This document shows, one piece after another, positions 12,782-23,420 of a stretch of DNA of 64,000 bases (the stretch's first letter is position 1; every line of letters begins with the position of its first letter). The notes beneath the pieces were generated by a model, which was not told the origin of the DNA, searched no databases, and was given only the letters and a program-made list of their open reading frames with translations. Source of the stretch: Tetraselmis striata (taxonomy: Eukaryota; Chlorophyta; Chlorodendrophyceae; Chlorodendrales; Chlorodendraceae). The stretch spans positions 186,001-250,000 of the forward strand of contig VCJN01003039.1 of the NCBI GenBank assembly GCA_006384855.1, read 5' to 3'. Both the position numbers and the translations under genes were made by a program.

Positions 12782-13737
12782 CGAACCCATGATGGTATAT
12801 ACGCGGCGCGCATATTGAAAATATTATCACATCAAAATTACGTGTACTGCTCCATATAGCACGGTGAAATTGGACAGAGTACACAGCGGTCTAAGAATAA
12901 AGTGTATTACTACGGGCAAAGCTCGGCACATCATATAATTCTTCGTACAAATCACCCTCGGCGCTTGACACCCATTGTTGCATTGTAGTATTGTTGCTTG
13001 TGGCCACTGGGCCGTGCATGCATTTATTTACGGCATCATGCAAGGCTCCCCCGCCGAAGAGGCGCCCGTCTGTCTTGTTTACACATCGCACTTAGCTGAA
13101 ACAAAATTGTTTCAGCATTAATGCAATTATTTTGGCATATCTCGTCTCAATCGCAAAATGTTGGTTGTAAGGCCCGGGCTGCAAATTATGATACAATTAC
13201 GCATTCACGTATTTCCCACTGCCCGCCATGCGTTTCATATATTTAAACACACTTTATATAGTATATCATTTCGTATATAATATTGGCGCGTAGGCGGTTG
13301 GGAAAAACGGCGGTGCATGGCGGTGTTTTCCCACCCTTCTAGCATAAATGAGTATCGGTAAAGTTGGGATGTATTTGCACAACATTTATATACGTTTGCT
13401 GCGTGATGGTAGTGATGCGGCGTGATCGGTTACGCAATCTTATCGGTCTGCATGTAATTACACACCCCTCCACATAAGTATGGGGTTTGCGAAGTTGATC
13501 CACATGTCCATGCGCGGCTACACTGAGACCGTGCGCGCATGCATGCGCGTTACTTAGGGTCGTACGGCTGGGGGGGAATGCCGCGATAGCGCGATACACT
13601 CCATATTGCCACGCGGTGGCCGTTGCATGAGCGGTACGGCCAAGCATGAGCGGTTCGTCCTTGAGCACTGGTGGCTTGCATGAGGCAGATGTGAATCTGA
13701 GACAATCGAAAATATTTGATGGTGGATGCCCGCGGCT

Positions 13738-13764
13738 GGGGGGGGGGGGGGGGGGGGGGGGGGG
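13738..13764. repeat. Poly-G tract (about 27)
   Basis: A pure G run in intergenic DNA. Its true length is uncertain because homopolymers assemble poorly. Confidence 0.85.
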
Positions 13765-13968
13765 CGACATAATTTGGGGTGTTAGTTCCAGAGTTAAGGG
13801 ATTTATATTGTAGTCCGTTTGCGGCAACACCCGAGGATTTAATAACTGCGTTTAATTTGGGCGGGGTCTATCCCTCCTTTCCTTCACGGTGCCCTGGATT
13901 TTACTGGGAATGGGAAAATTTCCAGTTATGGCGTGGCAGGCCCTACTCCCTCACGAGAAAAGCGCAAT

Positions 13969-14039
13969 ATTATAGCGTAAACGGTAGAGGCCACTATACT
14001 TCACTTTTGACTCACTGAAAATGGGACAATTTACTAGCT
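13969..14039 (+). repeat. 71-bp inverted repeat, left copy
   Basis: This block (starting ATTATAGCGTAAACGG) is repeated in reverse complement at 22362-22432 with one mismatch. The two copies face each other across 8.3 kb holding the tandem element pair and the satellite. Similarity stops sharply on both sides. It could be a terminal inverted repeat or two independent copies of a dispersed repeat. No target duplication was found at the outer edges. Confidence 0.75.
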
Positions 14040-14154
14040 CACGCGCCAAACAATGTACTACAGAAAAAACATATACAGCGCAAAGTACTGTACTCGCCGT
14101 CGCCGCCGCCATCCCTTATCCCGCCCACTCGAGTGGAGGGGGGGCTGCGCAGTA

Positions 14155-16252
14155 TGATATAAACGTGTTTATGGGGTTTCCTAACGGACTACAGCTGTCC
14201 TAGTGCGACCCGTACGGTCTGTAGTGGTTTGAAGCCGTTACCATCGGGGTTTGGTACGGGCTACCCCATCGCCCGCGAGCCCTGCGCTCCCGGCCGGGGA
14301 GCTACTTAGGACAGCCACCAGCAGCTCGTCTGCCATCTTCCAGCTCGTTGCCTTCGGCAGCGGCTTCGCGTACTTGTGCCCGCGAGGGTCACTGAGGCTG
14401 AACAAGTCCGCACCGAGGTTCATCCACCCGCCGGTAGTGAGTCGTCGTGCCGCGCACATGCGTTACAACATCAGGCAGCGACAGACAGCCCCTCGGTAGT
14501 GTGGTTTTCCCTACTCGTGCGCCCGAGGTCGTTTTTCGTTTTTGCCCTGGCTTTGCAGCTGGGACGTTTTCGGATGGCGATGCGCACGGCAAGGAATTGG
14601 AGCTGGGGGGTCCCCGTTGGGGGGGTTTAAACCTCAACACCCGAAGTCGAGTCGCAATACAGGCCTTCGGGGCTCCCGCAGTGGAGCGCCCTCTCGCAGT
14701 AGTCAACTCTTGAGGTTTAGGTGAGGTGGACGCGCTCGGCACCATGGCCGCTGCTCGTCACGGTTGTCAACGACGACAACTACGCCCACCGCAACAAATC
14801 GGCGCGGACGGAGGAGGACGTCCGTGTCGTCGGGGCGACCACTTGTTGTCCCGCAAGACACTACAACCCAGTCCCCGTGTCCTCGCAGCAGGGCGCCGTG
14901 GCATCAACGGTCGTTACATGCTGTGGTTTTCCGGAACTACTCGCGTAATTGGCATGTTACATGGGTGGCGCCGCTCACGCGCCGGTGTTTTGAGAGGGCT
15001 CGTTGCCCTCGCCCCAATGAAGCTTCAGCAACGTTTGCTGTGGTCGCAGTGGGAGGCGTTTGTGCGGCTCGTGCCGATGCGTCTCCGACGTCTCCTACTC
15101 CAACGTCGTCGTCACAAGGACCACGACAACCTGCAGCTGCCCGCCGGGGGGCAGCTCTACCGCCTGGCGTGTCTGGCGTCTCGTGGTGTACGTAACTACC
15201 CTTGGCCAACTCTGGGTTTGGGACTTCGGCGGCCGTCGCTGGTGCAGCAGCAGCGGCCGCCTCGTCGTCACCCTCGCTCCGACATCATTGGCATCGTTAC
15301 GGGCCGGCATAGGCTACAAGGGCCTCTACGCCGGCCAACCCGCTTCCCACGTCACGGCAACGCATCTGTGACAACACGAGCTGCCCGCCGGGGGACAGCT
15401 CCGCCACCCAACGCGACTTGTGCGTTTCGTGGCATCATCCCAAGCCTACGCTTTGTGGGTTGGTCAGCAGCCGTCGTTGGTGCAGCAACGGCGGTCGGCT
15501 CATCGCTCTCCGCGAAGAAAGACCCACGGCGACAGCTAACCGAGTCGGCGGGTCTTCTGCGACGTCGCCGACAACCGACCCCGACACACCTGAACCGGTA
15601 CGGCACGACCAAACAGGGTTCCACATTTCCGCGCCCGCAGCGTTGTGCGTTTCACCCGCCGCTCTTCGCGCAAGGGGGCGAAACAACCACCGCTGGTGAT
15701 GACGGCAGCAGTACATCGCTGTCATCGCGAGTTGTTGCGTGTCCACCCCTCGTAACGTGCATCGCCAGTACAGGTACAGGGTACGAGTTATCATCGCGTC
15801 GGGTACAGTGCACCAGTACTTCACCTGACTGTACTCGGCGCGCTCGCGCGCTCGTGCGCGCAGCTGTACTCGTCCTACTCGTGCCTGTGCCGCTGCTTTG
15901 CTTGGCGCTCGTCGCCAACTTGGGCTTACCTACCCCTGCTGCTTCTACTGGCCTGCAGTTCCGGCTCGTGCCGCACGCCACCAAGGCGCGCAACCAATGC
16001 TATAGGGCGCCGTCGGGAGACGGCGCCTTAATTCCGCGACACGTCCGGCCTATGTCATGCCGGCGTCAACATCTCCCGCCCGCGTCTGATGCGCCTGCGC
16101 CTCGATCGAGGTCCTCTTGGCGCGAGACCCCTCTACAACTCAAGACATCTTCCGCCTTCGTCTGGTCGGCACGCCTGCCGACTGCCCACGCTCGCAGTCG
16201 TAAACGAACCGCGTGTAAACTGGCAAAACCAGACTCGAATGCATGATTGAAA
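14155..16252. mobile_element. Repeat element, long copy (A) of a head-to-tail pair
   Basis: This 2,098-bp unit begins TGATATAAACGTG and ends GCATGATTGAAA. Its first 208 bp recur at 16253-16460 with three mismatches, and its last 32 bp recur at 16580-16611 without mismatch. The interior has a 506-codon frame (14726-16246) whose stop lies in the shared 3' end; it is Arg-rich and matches no family I know. The interior also carries an imperfect direct duplication (about 15120-15290 against 15370-15520). The pair shares both ends, so this is a defined element. The class is unknown. Confidence 0.6.
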
Positions 16253-16611
16253 TGATCTAAACGTGTTTATGGGGTTTCCTAACGGACTACAGCTGTCCTA
16301 GTGCGACCCGTACGGTCTGTAGTGGTTTGAAGCCGTTACCATCGGGGTTTGGTACGGGCTACCCCATCGCCCGAGAGCCCTGCGCTCCCGGCCGGGGAGC
16401 TACTTAGGACAGCCACCAGCAGCTCGTCTGCCATCTTCCAGCTCGCTGCCTTCGGCAGCGCCCTCCCGTTTTCCGCCTCCGCCCTGCGGGCTCCTCCTCC
16501 GACATTCCCTCCCCTTTCGCTGAACCTTCCTAGCCATAAAATGGCGCTTTTCCGTGTAAAACAGCCTCCGCACCCTTTTTGGCAAAACCAGACTCGAATG
16601 CATGATTGAAA
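16253..16611. mobile_element. Repeat element, short internally deleted copy (B)
   Basis: It follows copy A with no intervening base, has the same 5' 208 bp and 3' 32 bp, and only ~119 bp of different interior. The 98-99% identity implies recent origin. Just outside, at 16612-16628, is ACTACTAGTCGCTACTAGT, a palindromic motif. Confidence 0.65.
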
Positions 16612-16917
16612 CTACTAGTCGCTACTAGTATACCTTTCCACCACCGCCAAGGCTGCCCAGAACCCAAACCGGGCCGTGGCAGACAGTTAGCGACTATTCA
16701 TAGGAAAGGATCCCACGCGACTCACACAGGCATGCAGGGGGTCTTAACTTACACAAAAAGGCGCGAACGCCCGGATCCGTGACATGAATGGACTCCGCCT
16801 ACCTTCGGCGTAGGTCTGCACGGCTGGTGAGTAGGCAGCTATAGAGACTTGCATCTCAAGCTATCGGTTACTGCCATGCAGGCTGGGGTAGGTCCCATCG
16901 CGATGGAGGTGCCTAGC

Positions 16918-16955
<38 letters not shown>

Positions 16956-17049
16956 CTTCCCCCCCGCACGCGGCCACCCTCTCGAGAGTCTGCCAGCCGG
17001 TCCGCCCGACCCGCTCGACCAAGGGCTGCGTCTGCTCGACGTGCCCCCA
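16612..17049. other. Spacer with 35-base poly-C run; no gene seen
   Basis: Non-coding sequence with a C-run at 16920-16954. Nothing recognisable lies on either strand. Confidence 0.5.
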
Positions 17050-17460
17050 CCCAACGCTCTCGTCGCGTGGCGACCCTTGCCGTTGGACCTAGCCGGGCCG
17101 ATACGCAGTCAGTGGCGGGTCAGGGGCAGGGCCCGCCAGCGGCAGACATGTCGCCGAGCTTGGCTGTCGCTGGCGATGCGGGCGAGGGCTGGCCTACGCA
17201 TAGCGATAGCCAGGCTGGGGAGAGCGGCGGGCAGGGAGCCGGCGCGTCGGCAGCCACACCCTGTGGACTTGCGCTCGCATTAGGCGGGGGTGGGGGCGTG
17301 CCGGATATCCCAGCGGCTCGGAGGCTGGTTAAGGCGCGACAACCACCATGCTCACGGTAAGAGCTGTGGAATAGGCGGGATGGAGGGCGTGGGGGCGGGG
17401 GGGGAGGGGGGGGGAGGTTGTGGCCGTGCTGTGATGTAATGCTGTGGTAGTGTGGTGCAC
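17050..17460. repeat. Non-satellite block, copy 1 of a higher-order repeat
   Basis: About 430 bp starting CCAACGCTCTCGTCGCGTGG recurs at 19530-19945 at roughly 90% identity by eye. In both places it is followed directly by the ~185-bp satellite. The shared order shows that block plus satellite was duplicated as one unit of about 2.5 kb. Confidence 0.75.
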
Positions 17461-18500
17461 CTTTGCATTTTTATACGGCTTGCTAATTATGTCGCCATTA
17501 CACGTTCGACTGACAGCCCCCGACTCCAAAAACTAGCACGAGCCACGCACTCCCTGCCCCCGCTGCCGACGAGTTGCAGCCGGCCTCAAAAGAAGCAACG
17601 CCAGTCGCCAAGGTGGGCGGCCGTGCTGCGATGTAAAGTTGCTGTCCTGGGCTTTTGTTGTTTTCGGCTTGCTAATTATGTCGCCATCGCGCGTTCGACC
17701 CACAGCCCCCGATTGCAAAGCACGAGCGACGCACCCCCTTGCCTTGCTGCCGACGAGTCGCAGCCGGCCTCAAATGAAGCGACGCCAGTCGCCACGGTGG
17801 GCGGCCTTGCTGTGATGTAAGGCTATGCTAGGCTGTTTTAGTTTTCGACTGGCTAATTATGTCGCCATCGCACGTTCCACCCACAGCCCCCGAGTGCAAA
17901 ACGTGGCACAAGCGACGCACCCCCTTCGCCTTGCTGCCGACGAGTCGCCGCCGGCTCGCATGCGCCACCAGTCGCAAGGGTGGGCGGCTTTGCTGCGATG
18001 TAAGGTTAAGCTAGGCTTTTGCAGTTTCCGGCTTGCTAATTATTATGCCGCCATCGCACGTTCCACCGATAGCCCCCGAGTCCCAAACCTTGCACGAGCG
18101 ACGCATCCCCTCGCCCGATGCTGACGAGTCGCAGCCGGCTTCAACCGAGGCGACGCACGTCGCCAAGGCGGGCGGCCTTGCTGCGACATAATGATGTTAT
18201 CCAACTTTGCATTTTTTATGGCTTGCTAAATATGTCGCCATCGCGCGTTCGACCCCCCCCCCCCCCCCCGACTGCTAGCTGCACGAGCGACGCACCCCCT
18301 CGCCTTGCTGTCGGCGAGTCGCAACCGGCCTCAAAAGAAGCGACGCCAGTCTCAAGGTGGGCGGCCTTGCTGCGATGTAAGGCTATGTTGGGTTTTTTTA
18401 GTTTCCGACTTGCTGATTATGTAGACGCCATCGCACATTCGACCCGTACCTCCCGACTGCACAATCTGGCACGAGCGACGCACCCGCTGCCCCCGCTGCG
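17461..18500. repeat. ~185-bp satellite array, segment 1 (6 monomers)
   Basis: Monomers are anchored by TGCTAATTATGTCGCCAT at 17481, 17670, 17851, 18034, 18224 and 18411, a spacing of 181-190 bp. Inner landmarks are the GAGCGACGCACCCCCTCGCC and AAGGTGGGCGGCC blocks. Period varies and is not a multiple of three, so the open frames running through it are not coding. Confidence 0.85.
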
Positions 18501-19180
18501 AAAGGCCCGAACGAACCTCACAGTTTGCTCACAGTTGCGGCAATCCTTTGGTGACGCCTGTGCAGGCCGGGAGAAGCAAAAAGGGGGAAAAGGCAAGGGC
18601 AAACGCGGGCAGGGTGGTGCTGGCTCCAAGCGCGGCCGTGAGGAGCGATCCCGCCGCCGATTATTGCCACTCCCGTCCCTTCCTCTTCACCCACCTCCCC
18701 CGGAGCACCGCACAAGTCCGTCCCATCCGTTGCAGTCAAGCCGCCGCGGTCCTGGTCCATCGTTCCCCAGGACGTGAGGAAGAGGGCGGAGCGCAGGATC
18801 GCCAGCTCTACTATGGGGTGGGCACCGCTGAAGTGGTGCCGGGCGCAGCGGAGCCTGAGACCCTGGTGATGTATGCAAAAGTGCCCGCCATAGATAAAGG
18901 TGGCTGCACTGCCGGCACCTTCTGGACTCGTCGCAGTCGCAGGAAACCCCATTGTCGCCCGCAGAAACGCACTTCAGTCGACAACAAACTCTGTGGACGG
19001 CTTGCAAGAAGCGACAAGGTTGGGGCAGCAATCCTCGCCTACTGTTGGTATACGCGACAATGGGCGCCTGGGTGACCTGGTACTCGGAGTGGCAGTCGTG
19101 TTGTATGGCAGTCGTGTTGACGCACCCCCTCGCGTGCCTGCTGCCGAGCCGCAGCCGGCCTCGACAAGGGCGACGCGAGT
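18501..19180. other. Non-satellite insert inside the array
   Basis: About 650 bp without the monomer landmarks. It has several overlapping open frames of 100-250 codons on both strands, none with a recognisable motif. It is probably an inserted fragment; its identity is unknown. Confidence 0.4.
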
Positions 19181-19529
19181 CGTCAAGGTGGGTTGGCCCC
19201 GTTGCACGTGCTGCCATTGCGCACCTATTACTTTTACGGCTCGCTAATAGAGTCGAAATCGCACGTTGGCCCCGCATACCCCGAGCGCAGAGGCTTGCCC
19301 GAGCGACGCTCCCCCTCGAAGCGCTGCTCCCGAGTCGCAGCCGGCCTCGACAGGGGCGCCTCATGTCGCCAAGGTGGGTTGGACCCGCTGCACCTTTGTT
19401 GCCGTTGCGCACTTGTTACTTTTACGGCATGCTAATTGAGTCGCCATCGCACGTTGGCCCCCGCAGACTCCAAGCGCAAAAGCTGGCCCGAGCGACGAAC
19501 CCCCTCGCGGCGCTGCTCCTAACCCGCAT
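19181..19529. repeat. Divergent satellite monomers (2 copies)
   Basis: Two ~190-bp units carry CGGC[T/A][C/T]GCTAAT anchors at about 19239 and 19428. They have GTTGGCCCC in place of the usual GTTCGACCC, so they form a separate subfamily. Confidence 0.7.
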
Positions 19530-19945
19530 GCCAAACGCTCTCGTCGCGTGGCGGCCCTGGCCATTGGACCTAGCTGGGCCGATACGCAGTAAGTGGCGGG
19601 TCAGGGGCAGGGCCCGCCAGCGGCATACATGTCGCCGAGTTTGGCAGCTGCCGCTGGCGATGCGGGCGAGGGCTGGCCTACGCCTAGCGATAGCCACGCG
19701 GGGGAGAGCGGCGGGCAGGGAGCCGGCGCGTCGGCAGCCACACTCTCTGGACTGGCGCTAGCATTAGGCGGTGGTGAGGGCGTGCCGGATTCCAGCGGCT
19801 CGGAGGCTAAAGGCGCGACAACCACCATGCCCATTGTAAGAGATGCGGAAAAGGCGGGATGGAGGGCAGGGTGGAGAGAGGGGGGGGGGGGGGGGTTGGC
19901 CGTGCTGCGATATAATGTTGTGGTGCACCTTTGCATTTTTACACG
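19530..19945. repeat. Non-satellite block, copy 2 of the higher-order repeat
   Basis: Second copy of the block at 17050-17460. It differs by scattered substitutions and small indels, including different G-run lengths near its end. Confidence 0.75.
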
Positions 19946-21595
19946 GCTTGCTAATTATGTCGCCATTACACGTTCGATTGACAGCCCCCGACTCCAAAAA
20001 CTAGCACGAGCAACGCACTCCCTGCCCCAGCTGCCGACGAGTTGCAGCCGGCCTTAATAGAAGCAACGCCAGTCGCCAAGGTGGGCGGCCGTGCTGCGAT
20101 GTAAGGTTATCCTGGGCCTCTGTTTTCGGCTTGCTAATTATGTCGCCATCGCACGTTCGACCCAACAGCCCCCAATTGCAAAAGCTGGCACGAGCGACGC
20201 ACCCCCTTGCCTTGCTGGCGACGAGTCGCAGCCGGCCTCAAATGAAGCGACGCCAGTCGCCAAGGTGGACGGCCTTGCTGTGATGTAAGGCTAGGGGTTA
20301 TGGGCTCATGTAGGTTCCGGCTTGCTAATTATTATGCCGCCATCGCACGTTCCACCCACAGCCACCGAGCGACGCACCCCCTCGCCTTGCTGCCAACGAG
20401 TCGCAGCCGGCTCGCAAGAGGCGCCGGGAGTCGCCAAGGTGGGTGACCTTACTGCGATGCTGTAAGGCTATCCTAGGTTGTTTCGTTATTTTCCGACTAA
20501 CTATTTTCCGACTGTCTTGCTAATTATGTCGCCATCGCACGTTCGTCCGACAGCCCCCGAGTGCAAAAGCTGGCACGAGCGACGCACCACCTCGCCTTGC
20601 TACCGACGAGTCGCAGCCGGCTTGCAAGAGGCGCCGCGAGTCGCCAAGGTGGGCGGCCTTTCTGCGAGGTAAGGCTATGCTGGGATGTTTCAGTTTTCGG
20701 CTTGCTAATTATAATGTCGCCATCGCACATTCGACCCACAACCCCCGAGTGCAAAAGCTGGCACAAGCGACGCATCTCCTCGCCCCCGTTAACGAGTCGC
20801 AGCCGCCCTCAAAAGAAGCGACACACGTCGCCAAGGTGGTCGGCCTTGCTGCGACATAGTGTTGTTGTCCACCTTTGCATTTTTATGGCTTGCTAATTAT
20901 GTCGCCATCGCACGTTCGACCCACAGCCCCCGAGCGACGCACCCCCTCGCCTTGCTGCCGACGAGTCGCAGCCGGCCTCAAATGAAGCGACGCCAGTCGC
21001 CAGGGTGGGCGGCCTTGCTGTGATGTGAGGCTATGGGATATAGGCTCCTGTAGTTTCCGACTTGCTAATTATGTCGCCATCGCACGTTCGTCCGACAGCC
21101 CCCGAGTGCAAAAGCTGGCACGAGCGACGCACCACCTCGCCTTGCTACCGACGAGTCGCAGCCGGCTTGCAAGAGGCGCCGCGAGTCGCCAAGGTGGGCG
21201 GCCTTTCTGCGAGGTAAGGCTATGCTGGGCTGTTTCAGTTTTCGGCTTGCTAATTATAATGTCGCCATCGCACATTCGACCCACAGCCCCCGAGTGCAAA
21301 AGCTGGCACAAGCGACGCATCTCCTCGCCCCCGCCAACGAGTCGCAGCCGCCCTCAAAAGAAGCGACACACGTCGCCAAGGTGGTCGGCCTTGCTGCGAC
21401 ATAGTGTTGTTGTCCACCTTTGCATTTTTATGGCTTGCTACTTATGTCGCCATCGCGCGTTCAACCTACCCACATCCCCCCGACTGCTAGCTGCACGAGC
21501 GACGTACCCCCTCGCCTTGCTGCCGCATAGTCGCAACCGGCCTCAAAAGAAGCGACGCCAGTCGCAAGGTGGGCGGCCTTGCTGCAATGTATCCG
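19946..21595. repeat. ~185-bp satellite array, segment 2 (9 monomers)
   Basis: Anchors lie at about 19949, 20131, 20322, 20518, 20703, 20890, 21063, 21247 and 21435. Bases 20516-20910 and 21061-21455 are near identical (about six differences over 395 bp at a fixed 545-bp offset), so a three-monomer block was duplicated recently. This is local higher-order structure of the kind seen in centromeric or subtelomeric satellites. Confidence 0.85.
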
Positions 21596-22361
21596 TTGGT
21601 TCAATCGCAGGTGACTGCTTCCTGCACGCGGAAATTGCTTGAGGAGGGGCAGCATACCTTTGTAGCCGCCGAGGCATACAAGAACCGCCAATTAGTAGAG
21701 AGGCCTGAGATTACCGACTTGACCGCTTCGTAGTCGGCATATTCAGTGTGGCCGTCTTCGGCAGGAAGCCAGTGACCGATATGGTGTGGTTGTACCTCAG
21801 CCCCAGCCGGGGTGGGCCGTGTGGCCCCTGCAACTGCCGTGTCGGAACGCTTAGCGCTGCCTTGCATACCGGGGCTGCCTGCGGCACCCTCTTCAGACGC
21901 CACTACTTCGGCCAAAGACGCAGGGGGGGGGCTGGCCACCCCCCCTTAACGACTCTTCCAAGGTCGCAACATCACGCAAGGCTGCCCCACGCGAGGAGAC
22001 GGGCATACCCGACGGCAGACCCGATACAACTTGTTGCCATCTCGAGAACTTCCCTACTCAACATTCCCTCATGATCTTGAATGAGTTCCCGCACCTCCCC
22101 AAGTGCAGCGCGAAGTTCGTGTATAGCCCGCAAGGGGGAACCCATACTGACCCCGCAGCCCTACTTCCTACTTGTTTCAGCGAGAGCTGTTAGATAGGTG
22201 TGGGAGGCGGAGAACTGCCTCGACTTCGCGGCAACCTACCTACCTACCTACCTTCGGAGAACCTGCCTCGACCCGCCGCCTTTGCCTCGTTCCGCCGCCA
22301 CCAAGTGATCATGTACTTTGTGCCAGTACACGCGAACCCTAAAAACCTGCACAGGGTTTAA
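21596..22361. other. Unassigned sequence beside the satellite
   Basis: There is a 112-codon minus-strand frame at 21601-21939 without recognised motifs. A CTAC tetranucleotide run lies near 22240. No supported gene. Confidence 0.4.
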
Positions 22362-22432
22362 AGCTAGTAAATTGTCCCATTTTCAGTGAGTCATAAGTGA
22401 AGTATAGTGGCCTCTACCGTTTACGCTATAAT
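22362..22432 (-). repeat. 71-bp inverted repeat, right copy
   Basis: Reverse-complement partner of 13969-14039. On its outer side (22485-22553) lies a hairpin-forming block that also occurs at 57360-57445 in the opposite orientation. That favours a dispersed repeat over a simple TIR. Confidence 0.7.
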
Positions 22433-23420
22433 CTTGTCCCATTCCCCCCCCTCACATTGCGTTTTTTTCCCACATGTATGTCACTCCCGAAATGCTTTGC
22501 TCCGCGAGATGGGGCTTGCACGCCCCAACTCGCATCGCTCGAATGGCGCGACGCCTAGCTAGAGGGAGGGGCCATTCCTTTCGCAGCCAGTGCCGGGTGT
22601 TATGCTGCCCATGTTTTCGACCGTGATTCAACAGTGAAAATAGATCACTGGCCTCCAATTAGTCTTGCGTGCAACCTTTGGCTCCTTTGCTCCTTTGGCA
22701 ACAATTCCCTTGATGACTGCAATAACGCGGAGCATCGCCTACCCGCCAGGGCGTTTCCGTAATTGGATCGCTGCCAAAAAGGCCGCGGTAGGGACGCGCT
22801 GCAAGGGTTTCACTGTTGCAAGTCCTGTCCCGGGGGCGAAAAACAGCATCGCCTAGAAATGGGGCGCGGCACAGCAAGCGAGCGACATGTCAGCAGTCAA
22901 TTGAAATAGAAATAGATTACAACTTCTAGTCTGGTGCATCCACTCGCTCAGACTGAGTTGTTCGGAGGACATGATATCTCTAACCACGATGGGGAACACG
23001 AAGTGTCATCACATCTAACGCATATAAAACGAAAAAAACTATCGGCCATCTTCATATGCTTCCTACCCCCTCTTACGTCCAACGGGCCACAGCTAAGACA
23101 GCAGCGCCCCCAAGTTGTCCCTATTTAATAAGATACATATCCATCACATCCAAAGCTTAGCTGGCAAGCTAAGGCTGTCAGAGGCGTCCCGCCCGCTGTT
23201 ACTGAGATGTGATGGAGGAGGGGAGCTAACCAGAATAGCTAAATGGTGCTTTGTATTTATACACCGCTGAGCCGGCTGGCTTGGTGGGGTGGGGGCTACA
23301 ATGTCCTCCATCTCTATTATTTTGGGCACAGTGTACTGCATATACTGGCATGATGATTTCTGGTGCATGTACCAAGCCCGCATGTCTGGCGATACACTGT
23401 CTATTACTGGCGGGGGGTAT
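22433..23420. other. Gene-free stretch
   Basis: Apart from the hairpin block at 22485-22553, nothing supported is seen. Open frames here are under 120 codons and motif-free. Confidence 0.4.

Larger units (their letters stand above)
9245..13968. other. Intergenic, repeat-bearing; no supported gene
   Basis: After the 3' end of the surface-protein gene I find no reading frame with family character in this 4.7 kb. It contains a long palindrome, a CA microsatellite, a CGTCCTC-type microsatellite, CTATATCGGTA repeats and a poly-G run, listed separately. Base composition alternates between AT-rich blocks (9.5-10.6 kb, 13.1-13.4 kb) and a very GC-rich block at about 11.2-11.4 kb. Confidence 0.6.

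Noticed and set aside
14155-16460. Reading the 208-bp direct repeats as long terminal repeats of one retroelement
   Set aside because: The right copy continues into its own shared 3' terminus at 16580-16611, so the arrangement is two tandem elements. No polymerase or integrase motifs were seen between the repeats.
17452-21642. Open frames of 100-270 codons running through the satellite (LANYVAIARSTHSP-type repeats)
   Set aside because: Monomer length varies (181-190 bp), so the frame changes from copy to copy. Conservation is at DNA level.
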